Of a stretch of DNA of 64,000 nt, positions 9,388 to 18,075 are shown piece by piece. The notes beneath the pieces were generated by a model. It ran no database searches and was not told the DNA's origin. It saw nothing but the letters and a program-made list of their open reading frames with translations. This stretch comes from Stenotrophomonas sp. 57 (GTDB lineage Bacteria > Pseudomonadota > Gammaproteobacteria > Xanthomonadales > Xanthomonadaceae). Positions within the stretch are counted from its first letter, which is position 1, and every line of letters begins with the position of its first letter. The stretch is taken from NCBI RefSeq assembly GCF_030291075.1, contig NZ_CP127407.1:2912001-2976000 (forward strand), given 5' to 3'. The translations under genes and the position numbers were made by a program.

Positions 9388-11061
9388 TCAAAGTTCGCGG
9401 ACCAGCGCCCCGTCACGCAGCCGGTACTGCGCATCGACCACACCCTCGGGCAGGTCGTCGTGGGTGATCATCAGCAGGCTGCGTCCGTCCAGCAGCCCGG
9501 AAAGATCCCGCAGCAGCGCACGTGCGGTATCCACATCCAACCCTTCGGTCGGTTCATCCAGCACCAGGATCGGCGCGTTGCGCAGCAGTGCCCGCGCCAG
9601 CGCCAGGCGCCGTGCCTGCCCGGCCGACATCGTCGCGCCGTTCTCGCCCACCCAGGCCTGCAGGCCACCATTGCGCTCGGCCCATTCGCCCAGGCGCACC
9701 CGACGCAGCACCGCCCACAACGCGGCGTCGCTGGCATCGGGATCACCCAGGCGCAGGTTCTCGGCCACGGTGCCGGCGAACACCGGCGCGTTCTGCGGCA
9801 GCCACGCCAGTTGCCGGTGCCAGTCAGCCTGGGCGAAATCACGCAGATCGCGGCCACCGTAGGTCAGCCGTCCCTGCTGCGGATCCCACAGCCGCAGCAG
9901 CAGGCTGGACAGCGTGGTCTTGCCACTGCCGCTGTCGCCGCGGATGGCGATGCGCTCCCCTGGGACCAACGTCAGCTGCAGGCCGGACAGCACCGGTCGC
10001 ACCGCGCCCGGCCACTGGAAATGCACGTCATCCCAGTGTACGCGCGCGGCCTGCGGGACCGGTTGTGGCGCTGCGGGATCCTCCACCGTCGGCGGCTGCT
10101 CGACGATGGCCTGCAACCGATCGGCGGCGATACGCCCGGACTGCAGTGACTGCCACGCCAAGCCCATCCCGGCCCACAGTTCGATCAGCGCAACAGTGAG
10201 GAACAGCAGGCCCGCCGCCATTTCCGGCGCGACGCGCTGCTGTTCGGCCGCGTGGAGCGCCAACGCCAGCATCGCCACCAGCCCCAGCCCAGCGACCAGG
10301 CCATGCAGGGTCGATGCCGCGATCAGGCGCCAGCGCCGACGACGATCACGCGCCGCCAGCTGCTTGGCTGCCACGCGCACCTTCAGCTGCCAGGCCGCGT
10401 CGGCATGCAGCGCGGCCAGGTCGCCTGCGCCCTCCAACCCTTCAAAGGCGGCGGTGCGCAGTGCGGCGCGATGCGCGGCACGGTCGGCTTCTTCATCGTC
10501 GCGGCCGCGCACGCCCAGCCACGGCACGCCGAAAGCGATCAGCAGCGCCAGCACTGCCAGCAGCACCGCTGCCGATGGCAGGATCAGCGCCGCCGAGGCC
10601 ACCGCCACCAGCGACAGCGCGCCCAATGCCACCAGCGGCCCGATCGCTCGCACCAGCAGGCCGTCCACTTCACCGATGTCACCGAGCAGGCGCGCCAGCA
10701 GATCGCCGGTGCGCGTGGCTCCCAGCCGTGCCGGTGCCAATGGCAGCGCGCGGCGGAAGAACCACACGCGCAGCTCGCGCGCGATGCGCAGGGTCGCATC
10801 GTGGCCCACCAGCTTTTCGAAGTAGCGCGACACGATGCGCGCCATGGTCAACCCGCGGATACCCGCAGAGGGCGAGAAGAAGTTGAAGCCCTGACCGAGG
10901 CCGGCCGCACCGGCCACCGCGGCCGCGGTGAGGAATCCACCGGACAGGCCCAGCAATGCAGTGCCGGCCAGCATGGTGGTCCACAACAGCAGGATGGTCA
11001 GCAGCAGGCGCGGCCGATGACGCAGGAACACCGCGCGCAGCGAATCCGGCGAACGGCTCAT
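9388..11061 (-). CDS. cydC: Thiol reductant ABC exporter subunit CydC
   Basis: Half-transporter of 557 residues: an N-terminal membrane domain of about 300 residues followed by an ATPase domain with Walker A GDSGSGKTT, signature MSAGQARRLALAR and Walker B LVLDEPTEGLD. CydDC exports cysteine and glutathione and is needed for assembly of the heme cofactors of cytochrome bd. Its start overlaps the cydD stop by 4 bases. The neighbouring cydABX operon supports the assignment. Confidence 0.93.
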   Translation of the reverse strand: MSRSPDSLRAVFLRHRPRLLLTILLLWTTMLAGTALLGLSGGFLTAAAVAGAAGLGQGFNFFSPSAGIRGLTMARIVSRYFEKLVGHDATLRIARELRVWFFRRALPLAPARLGATRTGDLLARLLGDIGEVDGLLVRAIGPLVALGALSLVAVASAALILPSAAVLLAVLALLIAFGVPWLGVRGRDDEEADRAAHRAALRTAAFEGLEGAGDLAALHADAAWQLKVRVAAKQLAARDRRRRWRLIAASTLHGLVAGLGLVAMLALALHAAEQQRVAPEMAAGLLFLTVALIELWAGMGLAWQSLQSGRIAADRLQAIVEQPPTVEDPAAPQPVPQAARVHWDDVHFQWPGAVRPVLSGLQLTLVPGERIAIRGDSGSGKTTLSSLLLRLWDPQQGRLTYGGRDLRDFAQADWHRQLAWLPQNAPVFAGTVAENLRLGDPDASDAALWAVLRRVRLGEWAERNGGLQAWVGENGATMSAGQARRLALARALLRNAPILVLDEPTEGLDVDTARALLRDLSGLLDGRSLLMITHDDLPEGVVDAQYRLRDGALVREL

Positions 11062-12803
11062 GCACGCACCGCCTGCGCCGGTTCCACCAGGCGACCTTCC
11101 GGCAACAGCAGGCAGCGATCGGCCCAGGCGATCACCGCCAGGCTGTGGGTGGCAACCACCACGCTGCGGCCACGTGCATACGCGGCCAGGCTGCGCAGCA
11201 GTGCCGCCTCGGTATCAGCGTCGAGAAACGCGGTAGGTTCGTCCAGCAACAGCACCTGCGGGTCGCGCAGCAACAACCGGGCCAGGCCGATGCGACGGGC
11301 TTCGCCGCCGGAAAGGCCGAAGCCACGTTCGCCGATCACGGTATCCAGGCCCTGTGGCAGGCGCTGCGCGAACTGCAGCACCTGCGCGGCCTCGGCCACC
11401 GCACGCAGGCGCGCGTCGCTGGCGCCGGGATCTGCCAGGCGCAGGTTGTCGGCGATGCTGCCGTGGAACAGATAGGGGCGCTGGCTGGCATAGGCCACCT
11501 GCACGCCGGGGCGCAGCTGCAGTTTGCCGGAACGGGGTTGCAGCCAACCAGCCAGCGCCTCCAGCAGCGTGCTTTTGCCAGAGCCGCTGGGGCCGACCAG
11601 AGCCAGCCGCTGGCCCGGTTCCAGCAGCACATCCAGATCCTGCAGCACGTCGTGCGGCGCGCCCAACGGGCGAAGAACCAGGCCCTGTGCCTCCAGCGGC
11701 GGCAATGCAGCTTCGGCCGGCTCCACTGCCAGCGGTGCGATCTCGTTCTCGATCAGCCCCTGCTCATCGGGCAGTGACTGCAGCAGGCGTTCCACCTCGG
11801 CCGCAGCGGCCAGTGCGTTGGCACGGTCGTGGTAGTGCGCCGCCAGGCGCCGCAGCGGGGCATAGAACTCCGGCGCCAGCAGCAGGCAGAACAGGCCCGC
11901 GCCCAACGTTGGCACCGTCGAGTGCAGCGACATCATGCCCAGGTAGCTCAGGCCCAGGTACAGGGCGACCATCGCCACGCTGACCGAGGCGAAGAATTCC
12001 AGCACCGTGGACGACAGGAAGGCGATCCGCAGCACCTTCAGCGTACGCACGCGCACGCCTTCGGCGGCGGCCTCGATTCCTTCCAGCTCGGCCTCGCCGC
12101 GGCCATACAGGCGCAGCAGGCCCAGGCCCTTGATGCGATCGGCGAAGTGGCCGCTCATCCGCGCCAGTTCACCCAGCTGGGCGCGACCGGCGGCTTCGGC
12201 ACCCCAGCCCACCAGCATCATGAAGAACGGCACCAGCGGCGCGGTGAACAGCAGGATCAGTGCCACCACCCAGTCGACCCAGGCCACCGCGGCCAGGATC
12301 AGCAGCGGCACCACCACCACTTCGGTGCGCACCGGCAGGAAGCCGCTGTAATAGCTCTCGATCGCATCCCCGTGATGCAACATCAGCTCGCCCAGTTCAC
12401 CGGTGCGGCGCTGCCGCAGCCACAGCGGACCGTGGCCCAGCAGGCGGGCGAACACGCGCTCGCGCAGGGCCAGCCGCGCGGCATCGGCCACATCGCCTGC
12501 AGCGGCCTGGGTGGCGCTGCCCAGCAGCGTGCGCAGTACCAGGACCAGCGCCAGCGCCCCCAGCACCGGAAGGCCCGACGCCAGCGGCGCACGCTGCACG
12601 AGCACCTGCTGCACCAGCCAGGCGATGGCGGCGGCCTGGCCGATCATCAGCGCGCCGGACAGGCTGATGCACAACGCCGCCAGGCGCTGGCGGCCCCGAG
12701 CGGCGCGCGCCAGATCAGCCAGCCAGGCCGTGCGTACGCGGCGTTGGCGGGTCGTCTCGGCTTCCTGGGAAAGGCCGTCAGGGGTCGTTTCGGCAGCGCT
12801 CAA
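11058..12803 (-). CDS. cydD: Thiol reductant ABC exporter subunit CydD
   Basis: Partner half-transporter of 581 residues: six-helix membrane domain, then an ATPase domain with GPSGSGKST (Walker A), LSGGEARRIGLAR (signature) and VLLLDEPTAFLD (Walker B). First gene of the cydDC pair. It is divergent from cydA with a 227-base shared control region holding an FNR box. Confidence 0.93.
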   Translation of the reverse strand: MSAAETTPDGLSQEAETTRQRRVRTAWLADLARAARGRQRLAALCISLSGALMIGQAAAIAWLVQQVLVQRAPLASGLPVLGALALVLVLRTLLGSATQAAAGDVADAARLALRERVFARLLGHGPLWLRQRRTGELGELMLHHGDAIESYYSGFLPVRTEVVVVPLLILAAVAWVDWVVALILLFTAPLVPFFMMLVGWGAEAAGRAQLGELARMSGHFADRIKGLGLLRLYGRGEAELEGIEAAAEGVRVRTLKVLRIAFLSSTVLEFFASVSVAMVALYLGLSYLGMMSLHSTVPTLGAGLFCLLLAPEFYAPLRRLAAHYHDRANALAAAAEVERLLQSLPDEQGLIENEIAPLAVEPAEAALPPLEAQGLVLRPLGAPHDVLQDLDVLLEPGQRLALVGPSGSGKSTLLEALAGWLQPRSGKLQLRPGVQVAYASQRPYLFHGSIADNLRLADPGASDARLRAVAEAAQVLQFAQRLPQGLDTVIGERGFGLSGGEARRIGLARLLLRDPQVLLLDEPTAFLDADTEAALLRSLAAYARGRSVVVATHSLAVIAWADRCLLLPEGRLVEPAQAVRA

Positions 12804-12926
12804 GGGTCTTCACGGGCAACGGGGGATACACGGCATTGTAGGCGCAGGCAATAGCCCGCCCCTGCGGCCAGCGGTCGCAGTCTTCATCAGGTTGGCATAC
12901 GATCAACCGGGGCACCTGTTCATACA

Positions 12927-12968
12927 TTGATCTGGATCAAGGCTGTTTGAAGTAGTCGGTCACATCAT
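12927..12968 (+). promoter_or_regulatory. FNR box and predicted class II promoter of cydABX
   Basis: TTGATCTGGATCAA at 12927-12940 is a perfect match to the FNR consensus TTGAT-N4-ATCAA. Its centre is at 12933.5. A -10-like CATCAT at 12963-12968 falls exactly where a class II activator site at -41.5 puts it, which would place the transcription start near 12975, about 56 bases before cydA. Oxygen-limited induction is inferred from the family. The same box could also influence cydDC in the opposite direction. Confidence 0.75.
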
Positions 12969-13030
12969 TCACGTCGTAGACCACCCTTCCCGCCACCTGC
13001 AACGGCACTATCCAACGAGGTAGCCAGGCC

Positions 13031-14620
13031 ATGATTGATCAGACAGTCGTAGAACTGTCGCGGCTGCAATTCGCGCTGACCGCGATGTACCACTTCCTAT
13101 TCGTACCACTCACCCTTGGCCTGTCCTTCATGGTGGCCATCATGGAGAGCGTGTACGTGATGACCGGCAAGGAGATCTGGCGCAGGATGACCCTGTTCTG
13201 GGGCGTCCTGTTCGGCATCAACTTCGCCATGGGCGTCGCCACCGGCATCGTCATGGAATTCCAGTTCGGCATGAACTGGTCCTACTACAGCCACTACGTG
13301 GGTGACATCTTCGGTGCGCCGCTGGCCATCGAAGGCCTGATGGCCTTCTTCCTGGAAGCCACCTTCGTCGGCCTGTTCTTCTTCGGCTGGAACCGCCTGA
13401 GCAAGGTCAAGCACCTGATGGTGACCTGGCTGATGGCACTGGGCACCAACCTGTCGGCAATCTGGATCCTGGTGGCCAATGGCTGGATGCAGAACCCGAC
13501 CGGTGCGGTGTTCAACCCGGAAACCATGCGCATGGAAGTGGTCGACTTCATGGCGGTGGTGTTCAACCCGGTGGCGCAGGCCAAGTTCGTGCACACCGTC
13601 AGCGCCGGCTATGTGACCGGTGCGGTGTTCGTGATGGCCATCAGCGCCCTGTTCCTGCTGCGCAACAAGCACAAGGACCTGGCCCGTCGCTCGTTCGCGG
13701 TGGCCGCGGCGTTCGGCCTGCTGTCATCGCTGTCGGTGGTCGTGCTGGGTGACGAGAGTGGCTACGCCGCCAGCGAACACCAGAAAATGAAGCTGGCCGC
13801 GATCGAAGCGATGTGGGAGACCGAGCGTGCGCCGGCCGACTTCACCGCCTTCGGCATTCCGAACCAGGAAACCCACCAGAACGACTACGCGGTGAAGATC
13901 CCCTACCTGATGGGCCTGATCGCCACCCGCTCGTTGAACCAGCCGATTCCGGGCATCCTGGAACTGGTCGAGCGCGCCGAACACCGCGTGCGTGGCGGCC
14001 AGCTGGCCTACGGTGCATTGGAACGCCTGCGCGCCAACAAGAACGACGTTGAAGCACGCGAGATGTTCGACCGCCACTGGCAGGACCTGGGCCACGGCCT
14101 GCTGCTCAAGCGCTACCGCGATGACATCCTCAACGCCACCCCGCAGGAGATCTCGCAGGCGGCGATGGACACCGTGCCGCGCGTGATGCCGCTGTTCTGG
14201 ACCTTCCGCGTGATGGCCGGCCTCGGCTTCTACCTGATCGCCTTCTTCGCACTGGCCTTCTACTACTCCTGCCGCAACAACTTCCAGGACAAGCGCTGGT
14301 TCCTCACGCTGGCCCTGTGGACGCTGCCGGCACCGTGGATCGCGATCGAGTGCGGCTGGTTCGTGGCCGAGTATGGTCGCCAGCCGTGGGCGGTCGATGG
14401 CGTGCTGCCGACCTTCTACGCGGCATCGGGCTTGGCCCTGCATGAAATCGTGCTGACCCTGGCAGGCTTCACCGCAATCTACACCGCGCTGATCGTGGTC
14501 GAGATCAAGCTGATGCTCAAGGCGATCCGCAAGGGTCCGGACGAGGTGCTGCCGTCGCTGCAGTCGCCCCAGCCGCATGCTTCCCACAATGCCTCGGCGC
14601 CGGCCGCCGGCCAGGCCTGA
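13031..14620 (+). CDS. cydA: Cytochrome bd ubiquinol oxidase subunit I
   Basis: Subunit I of 529 residues carrying hemes b558, b595 and d. The N-terminal LSRLQFALTAMYHFLFVPLT contains the conserved heme-ligand histidine region. About nine membrane segments follow, with a long hydrophilic Q-loop (about residues 255-330) of the E. coli-like long type. Quinol oxidation is coupled to oxygen reduction at high affinity. It starts 91 bases after an FNR box; cydB follows after 15 bases. Confidence 0.96.
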   Translation: MIDQTVVELSRLQFALTAMYHFLFVPLTLGLSFMVAIMESVYVMTGKEIWRRMTLFWGVLFGINFAMGVATGIVMEFQFGMNWSYYSHYVGDIFGAPLAIEGLMAFFLEATFVGLFFFGWNRLSKVKHLMVTWLMALGTNLSAIWILVANGWMQNPTGAVFNPETMRMEVVDFMAVVFNPVAQAKFVHTVSAGYVTGAVFVMAISALFLLRNKHKDLARRSFAVAAAFGLLSSLSVVVLGDESGYAASEHQKMKLAAIEAMWETERAPADFTAFGIPNQETHQNDYAVKIPYLMGLIATRSLNQPIPGILELVERAEHRVRGGQLAYGALERLRANKNDVEAREMFDRHWQDLGHGLLLKRYRDDILNATPQEISQAAMDTVPRVMPLFWTFRVMAGLGFYLIAFFALAFYYSCRNNFQDKRWFLTLALWTLPAPWIAIECGWFVAEYGRQPWAVDGVLPTFYAASGLALHEIVLTLAGFTAIYTALIVVEIKLMLKAIRKGPDEVLPSLQSPQPHASHNASAPAAGQA

Positions 14621-14635
14621 GGCAGGAGAACCAAG

Positions 14636-15787
14636 ATGGATTTCATTCTTCTGGACTACACGACGCTGCGCGTGATCTGGTGGCTGCTGCTCGGCATCCT
14701 GCTGATCGGTTTCGCCGTGATGGATGGTTTCGACCTGGGTGTGGGCACCCTGCTGCCCTTCGTCGCCCGCAACGACGCCGAGCGCCGGCTGGTGATCAAC
14801 ACCATCGGCCCGGTGTGGGAAGGCAACCAGGTGTGGCTGATCCTGGGCGGCGGCGCGATCTTCGCCGCCTGGCCGCCGCTCTATGCGGTCAGTTTCTCCG
14901 GGTTCTACCTGGCGATGTTCGTGATCCTGTTCGCGCTGATCCTGCGTCCGGTCGGTTTCAAGTTCCGCAGCAAGATGCCCAGCGAACGCTGGCGCAACAC
15001 CTGGGACTGGGCGCTGTTCATCGGTGGCTTCATTCCGGCGCTGATCATGGGCGTGGCGGTGGGCAACGTGGTGCTGGGCGTGCCGTTCCACTTCGATGAC
15101 AGCATGCGCATCTTCTACACCGGCTCGTTCTTCGGCCTGCTGATGCCCTTCGCGCTGCTGGCCGGCCTGCTCAGCGTGTCGATGCTGGTCGCCCACGGTG
15201 CCGCCATGCTGGTCCTGAAGACCGAGGGCCCGGTGGCCGAACGTGCAGCCCGTTTCGGCAGCATCGCCGCGATCATCGCCTTCGTGCTGTTCGCAGTGGG
15301 CGGTGCCTGGGTGGCCTTCGGCCTGCCGGGTTACCAGATCACCTCGCAGGTGGTTACCGATGGCGCCACCAATCCGTTGCTGAAGACCGCCGAACTCGGC
15401 GCCGCCGGTGGCTGGATGCGCAACTACAGCGCGATGCCAGCCACGATCCTGGCACCGCTGCTGGGCCTGGCCGGCCTGCTGGCCAGTGCGGTGCTGCTGC
15501 GTGCCCGTCGCGGCGGGCTGGCCTTCATCGCTTCCGGTGCGGCCATCGCCGGCATCATCCTGACCGTCGGTTTCGCCATCTTCCCGTTCCTGCTGCCGTC
15601 CTCGAGCCAGCCCACCTCCAGCCTGACCGTGTGGGACGCTTCGTCCAGCCACCTGACCCTGTGGATCATGCTGCTGGCCACGGCGGTGTTCCTGCCGATC
15701 ATCCTCGCCTACACCACCTGGGTGTACCGCGTACTGAAGGGCAAGACCACCACCGAAGAGATGGGCAACAACCCGAACGCTTACTGA
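14636..15787 (+). CDS. cydB: Cytochrome bd ubiquinol oxidase subunit II
   Basis: Subunit II of 383 residues with about eight membrane segments. The opening has the family's [20 protein letters not shown] and the [12 protein letters not shown] motif follows at about residue 60. It completes the oxidase with CydA. AGGAGAA precedes the ATG. cydX follows after 54 bases. Confidence 0.96.
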   Translation: MDFILLDYTTLRVIWWLLLGILLIGFAVMDGFDLGVGTLLPFVARNDAERRLVINTIGPVWEGNQVWLILGGGAIFAAWPPLYAVSFSGFYLAMFVILFALILRPVGFKFRSKMPSERWRNTWDWALFIGGFIPALIMGVAVGNVVLGVPFHFDDSMRIFYTGSFFGLLMPFALLAGLLSVSMLVAHGAAMLVLKTEGPVAERAARFGSIAAIIAFVLFAVGGAWVAFGLPGYQITSQVVTDGATNPLLKTAELGAAGGWMRNYSAMPATILAPLLGLAGLLASAVLLRARRGGLAFIASGAAIAGIILTVGFAIFPFLLPSSSQPTSSLTVWDASSSHLTLWIMLLATAVFLPIILAYTTWVYRVLKGKTTTEEMGNNPNAY

Positions 15788-15841
15788 TTGACGGTGTGCC
15801 GGCCCACGGCCGGCACATCCCTTGAACAAAGGAGATCGACC

Positions 15842-15958
15842 ATGTGGTATTTCGCCTGGATTCTCGGTGCCGGCCTCGCCTCGACGGTGGCCATCCTCAA
15901 CGGCATGTGGTTCGAAGCCCGCGAGCAGAACCGCGTCGAGAAGGAAAATCGCCGCTGA
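15842..15958 (+). CDS. cydX: Cytochrome bd small subunit CydX
   Basis: A 38-residue single-span protein beginning MWYFAWILGAGLA with FEAREQN after the membrane segment, the usual CydX/YbgT pattern. CydX stabilises the heme environment of CydAB. AAAGGAGA lies 6 bases upstream of the ATG. Its place right after cydB agrees with the cydABX order. Confidence 0.93.
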   Translation: MWYFAWILGAGLASTVAILNGMWFEAREQNRVEKENRR

Positions 15959-15972
15959 GCCGTAAAAAAACC

Positions 15973-16001
15973 TTGCCGCCTTGGCCTTCACACGGTATCT
16001 T
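15973..16001 (+). promoter_or_regulatory. Promoter of first tRNA-Pro gene
   Basis: TTGCCG, a 17-base spacer and TATCTT, ending 12 bases before the mature tRNA. The same -35 and spacing recur before the second copy. Confidence 0.65.
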
Positions 16002-16013
16002 AGGCGGCTCCTT

Positions 16014-16090
<77 letters not shown>

Positions 16091-16107
16091 CTCACGTGGT
16101 CGCATTG

Positions 16108-16136
16108 AAGCCTGGTGAAGTCGTCCAGGCTTTTTT
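16108..16136 (+). terminator. Terminator of tRNA-Pro copy 1
   Basis: AGCCTGG, a short loop and CCAGGCT form a perfect stem followed directly by a T run, as in an intrinsic terminator. Confidence 0.8.
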
Positions 16137-16188
16137 GTTCCCTGAAGTGGCACTGCTTCGGCAGTGTGAAGAAAACAGCATTTACCCC

Positions 16189-16217
16189 TTGCCGCCATCG
16201 GGGTGAATCGCTAGAAT
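16189..16217 (+). promoter_or_regulatory. Promoter of second tRNA-Pro gene
   Basis: TTGCCG, exactly 17 bases, then TAGAAT, ending 13 bases before the second tRNA. It parallels the promoter of the first copy. Confidence 0.7.
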
Positions 16218-16230
16218 AGGCGGCTCCCTT

Positions 16231-16307
<77 letters not shown>

Positions 16308-16325
16308 CTTCGGTGGTCACCAAGA

Positions 16326-16358
16326 AGCCTGGAAGACGACAGTCCTCCGGGTTTTTTT
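16326..16358 (+). terminator. Terminator of tRNA-Pro copy 2
   Basis: AGCCTGGA and TCCGGGTT can pair (with G-U pairs) around a loop and are followed by a run of T, giving an intrinsic terminator. Confidence 0.65.
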
Positions 16359-16527
16359 GTATCCAGCGCCCGGCACGCCCGCATGACGGGACCTTGCCGG
16401 ACCGCACACGTACAATGGCCGCGCTGCCGGCCTGCCCGCAGCCACTCCCCCACCTGCCGCTTCGGCGTAGACCGATGCCGGCGCTGCATGCCATTGCTCC
16501 GGCGTGCGACACCTGCAAGGACCACCG

Positions 16528-17733
16528 ATGAGTTCCTCCACTGCCGATTCGCCGTCGCTGCTGCACGGGCGCCTGCTCGCCTTCGCCGCGATCCTGCTTG
16601 CCGCGATCAACCTGCGCACGGCAGTCACCTCCATCACGCCGCTGCTCGACGTACTGGGCCAGCAGTTCGGTTTCGGCACCACCATGACCGGTGTGCTGGG
16701 CATGCTGCCGACCGCCTCGTTCGCGCTGTTCGGCGTGGCCACGCCGGCACTGGCGCGGCGCCTCGGCCTGGAGCGCACCACCCTGCTGGCGATGGTGATG
16801 GCGATGGCCGGCCTGCTGCTGCGTTCCAGCGCCGGCAACGTCGGCACGCTGCTGCTGGGTTCGGTGCTGGCGCTGGCCGGCATGGGCATCGGCAACGTGG
16901 TGGTGCCGCCGCTGGTGAAGCGTTACTTCGCCAACAAGGTCGGCACCATGAGTACGCTCTACATCAGCGTGCTGCAGCTGGGCACGATGCTGCCGGCGCT
17001 GCTCGCGGTGCCGATGGCCAACGCTGCCGGCTGGCGTGTGTCGCTGGGCATGTGGGCGCTTCTGGCATTGGCCGCCGCACTGCCCTGGCTGGTGCTGGCC
17101 AAGCGCGCGCCGAAGCCGCAGGCCGACGCCAGCGACCCCACCGCGCAGCCGCATGGCAAGGTCTGGCGCACGTCGCTGGGCTGGAGCATGACGCTGATGT
17201 TCGGCATGACCTCGCTGATGACGTATTCAATGTTCACCTGGCTGCCGCGCATCGTGGTCGAGGCCGGTGGCACGCCCGCCTTCGGTGGCGTGATGGTCGC
17301 GGTGTTCTCGGCGCTGGGCCTGCTGCCTTCACTGGTCATCCCATCGATGGCGGTTCGCATGCAGAACCCGTTCCCGCTGGTGCTGATCGGCTTCTTCTCG
17401 TTCGTGATCGCCTTCACCGGCCTGCTGCTGGCGCCGATGAAGGCTCCGCTGCTGTGGGCCTGCCTGCTCGGCGTCGGTCCGTCCACCTTCCCGCTGGCGC
17501 TGACCCTGATCAACCTGCGTACCCGCACCCCCACCGGCTCGGCGGCACTGTCCGGCTTCATGCAGGGCGTGGGCTACAGCTTCAGCTGCCTCGGGCCGTT
17601 CCTGGTCGGCTGGCTGCACACGGTCAGCAACGGCTGGACACTCCCGTTCAGCTTCCTGTTCGGCTGCGCCACCCTGATGCTGTGCGCCTCGTGGGTGGCC
17701 TGCAAGCCACGCAAGCTGGAAGACCTCTGGTAA
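16528..17733 (+). CDS. MFS transporter, CynX/NimT family
   Basis: A 401-residue major facilitator protein with about twelve membrane segments. The first helix region (AAINLRTAVTSITPLLD) and the overall pattern match the CynX/NimT group, which includes cyanate and 2-nitroimidazole transporters. Substrate here is unknown. The ATG at 16528 has AAGGA 7 bases upstream; a GTG at 16504 in the same frame is less likely. Confidence 0.8.
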   Translation: MSSSTADSPSLLHGRLLAFAAILLAAINLRTAVTSITPLLDVLGQQFGFGTTMTGVLGMLPTASFALFGVATPALARRLGLERTTLLAMVMAMAGLLLRSSAGNVGTLLLGSVLALAGMGIGNVVVPPLVKRYFANKVGTMSTLYISVLQLGTMLPALLAVPMANAAGWRVSLGMWALLALAAALPWLVLAKRAPKPQADASDPTAQPHGKVWRTSLGWSMTLMFGMTSLMTYSMFTWLPRIVVEAGGTPAFGGVMVAVFSALGLLPSLVIPSMAVRMQNPFPLVLIGFFSFVIAFTGLLLAPMKAPLLWACLLGVGPSTFPLALTLINLRTRTPTGSAALSGFMQGVGYSFSCLGPFLVGWLHTVSNGWTLPFSFLFGCATLMLCASWVACKPRKLEDLW

Positions 17734-18075
17734 GCCGTTGAGGGGCCGCACGCCGGCCCCGACTGCCGCTCGTCAGCCATTCCAGGAAAATTGACGCCGG
17801 ACTGACAATTCCGGGCGGATAGTGCCCACGAATGCCCATCCTTGCCGCGTGCCGGCATTGGGCATGGGGCGGTTTGGCCGCCCAGGCCACCACTCGGTGT
17901 GCGGGGGATTCTCGCTTCAGACAACACATTGCAGGTCGCTGTCCGGGTTGTACCCGTCCTTGCTGGGCGGGAGTGCACGAAGGGAGTGACGCAGGACACG
18001 GCCACCCCAAAGCTGGCATGTGATGTGCGTCACATTTTTCACGGTTGTCTGGTCAGGAAGCCAAGGGGGTCCCCA
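17734..18075. other. Gene-free control region upstream of pgaA
   Basis: A 342-base gap. It opens with a GC-rich stem (GGGGCCG/CGGCCCC, 17742-17760) that may end the MFS transcript. The middle has no protein with coding signs and no riboswitch I can recognise. The last 60 bases hold a Clp/CRP box and the purine-rich ribosome site AAGGGGG of pgaA. Confidence 0.7.
18019..18034. promoter_or_regulatory. Perfect CRP/Clp-type binding site upstream of pgaA
   Basis: TGTGATGTGCGTCACA matches the CRP/Clp consensus TGTGA-N6-TCACA at every defined position. It ends 41 bases before the pgaA start codon. Clp is the Xanthomonad CRP-like regulator whose DNA binding is blocked by cyclic di-GMP. Being so close to the gene it could repress as easily as activate; no convincing -10 lies downstream of it. 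Confidence 0.7.

Noticed and set aside
13724..15991. 755-codon minus-strand open frame opposite cydAB and cydX
   Set aside because: Same low-complexity His/Gln/Gly pattern, overlaps three well supported genes.
17830..18010. Possible cyclic di-GMP riboswitch before pgaA
   Set aside because: GGAGTGACGCAGGAC looked suggestive, but the conserved core of class I or II switches is not present.
17842..18075. N-terminal extension of pgaA
   Set aside because: The 78 extra codons have no homology and precede a clear signal peptide with its own ribosome site; the Clp box lies inside this stretch.
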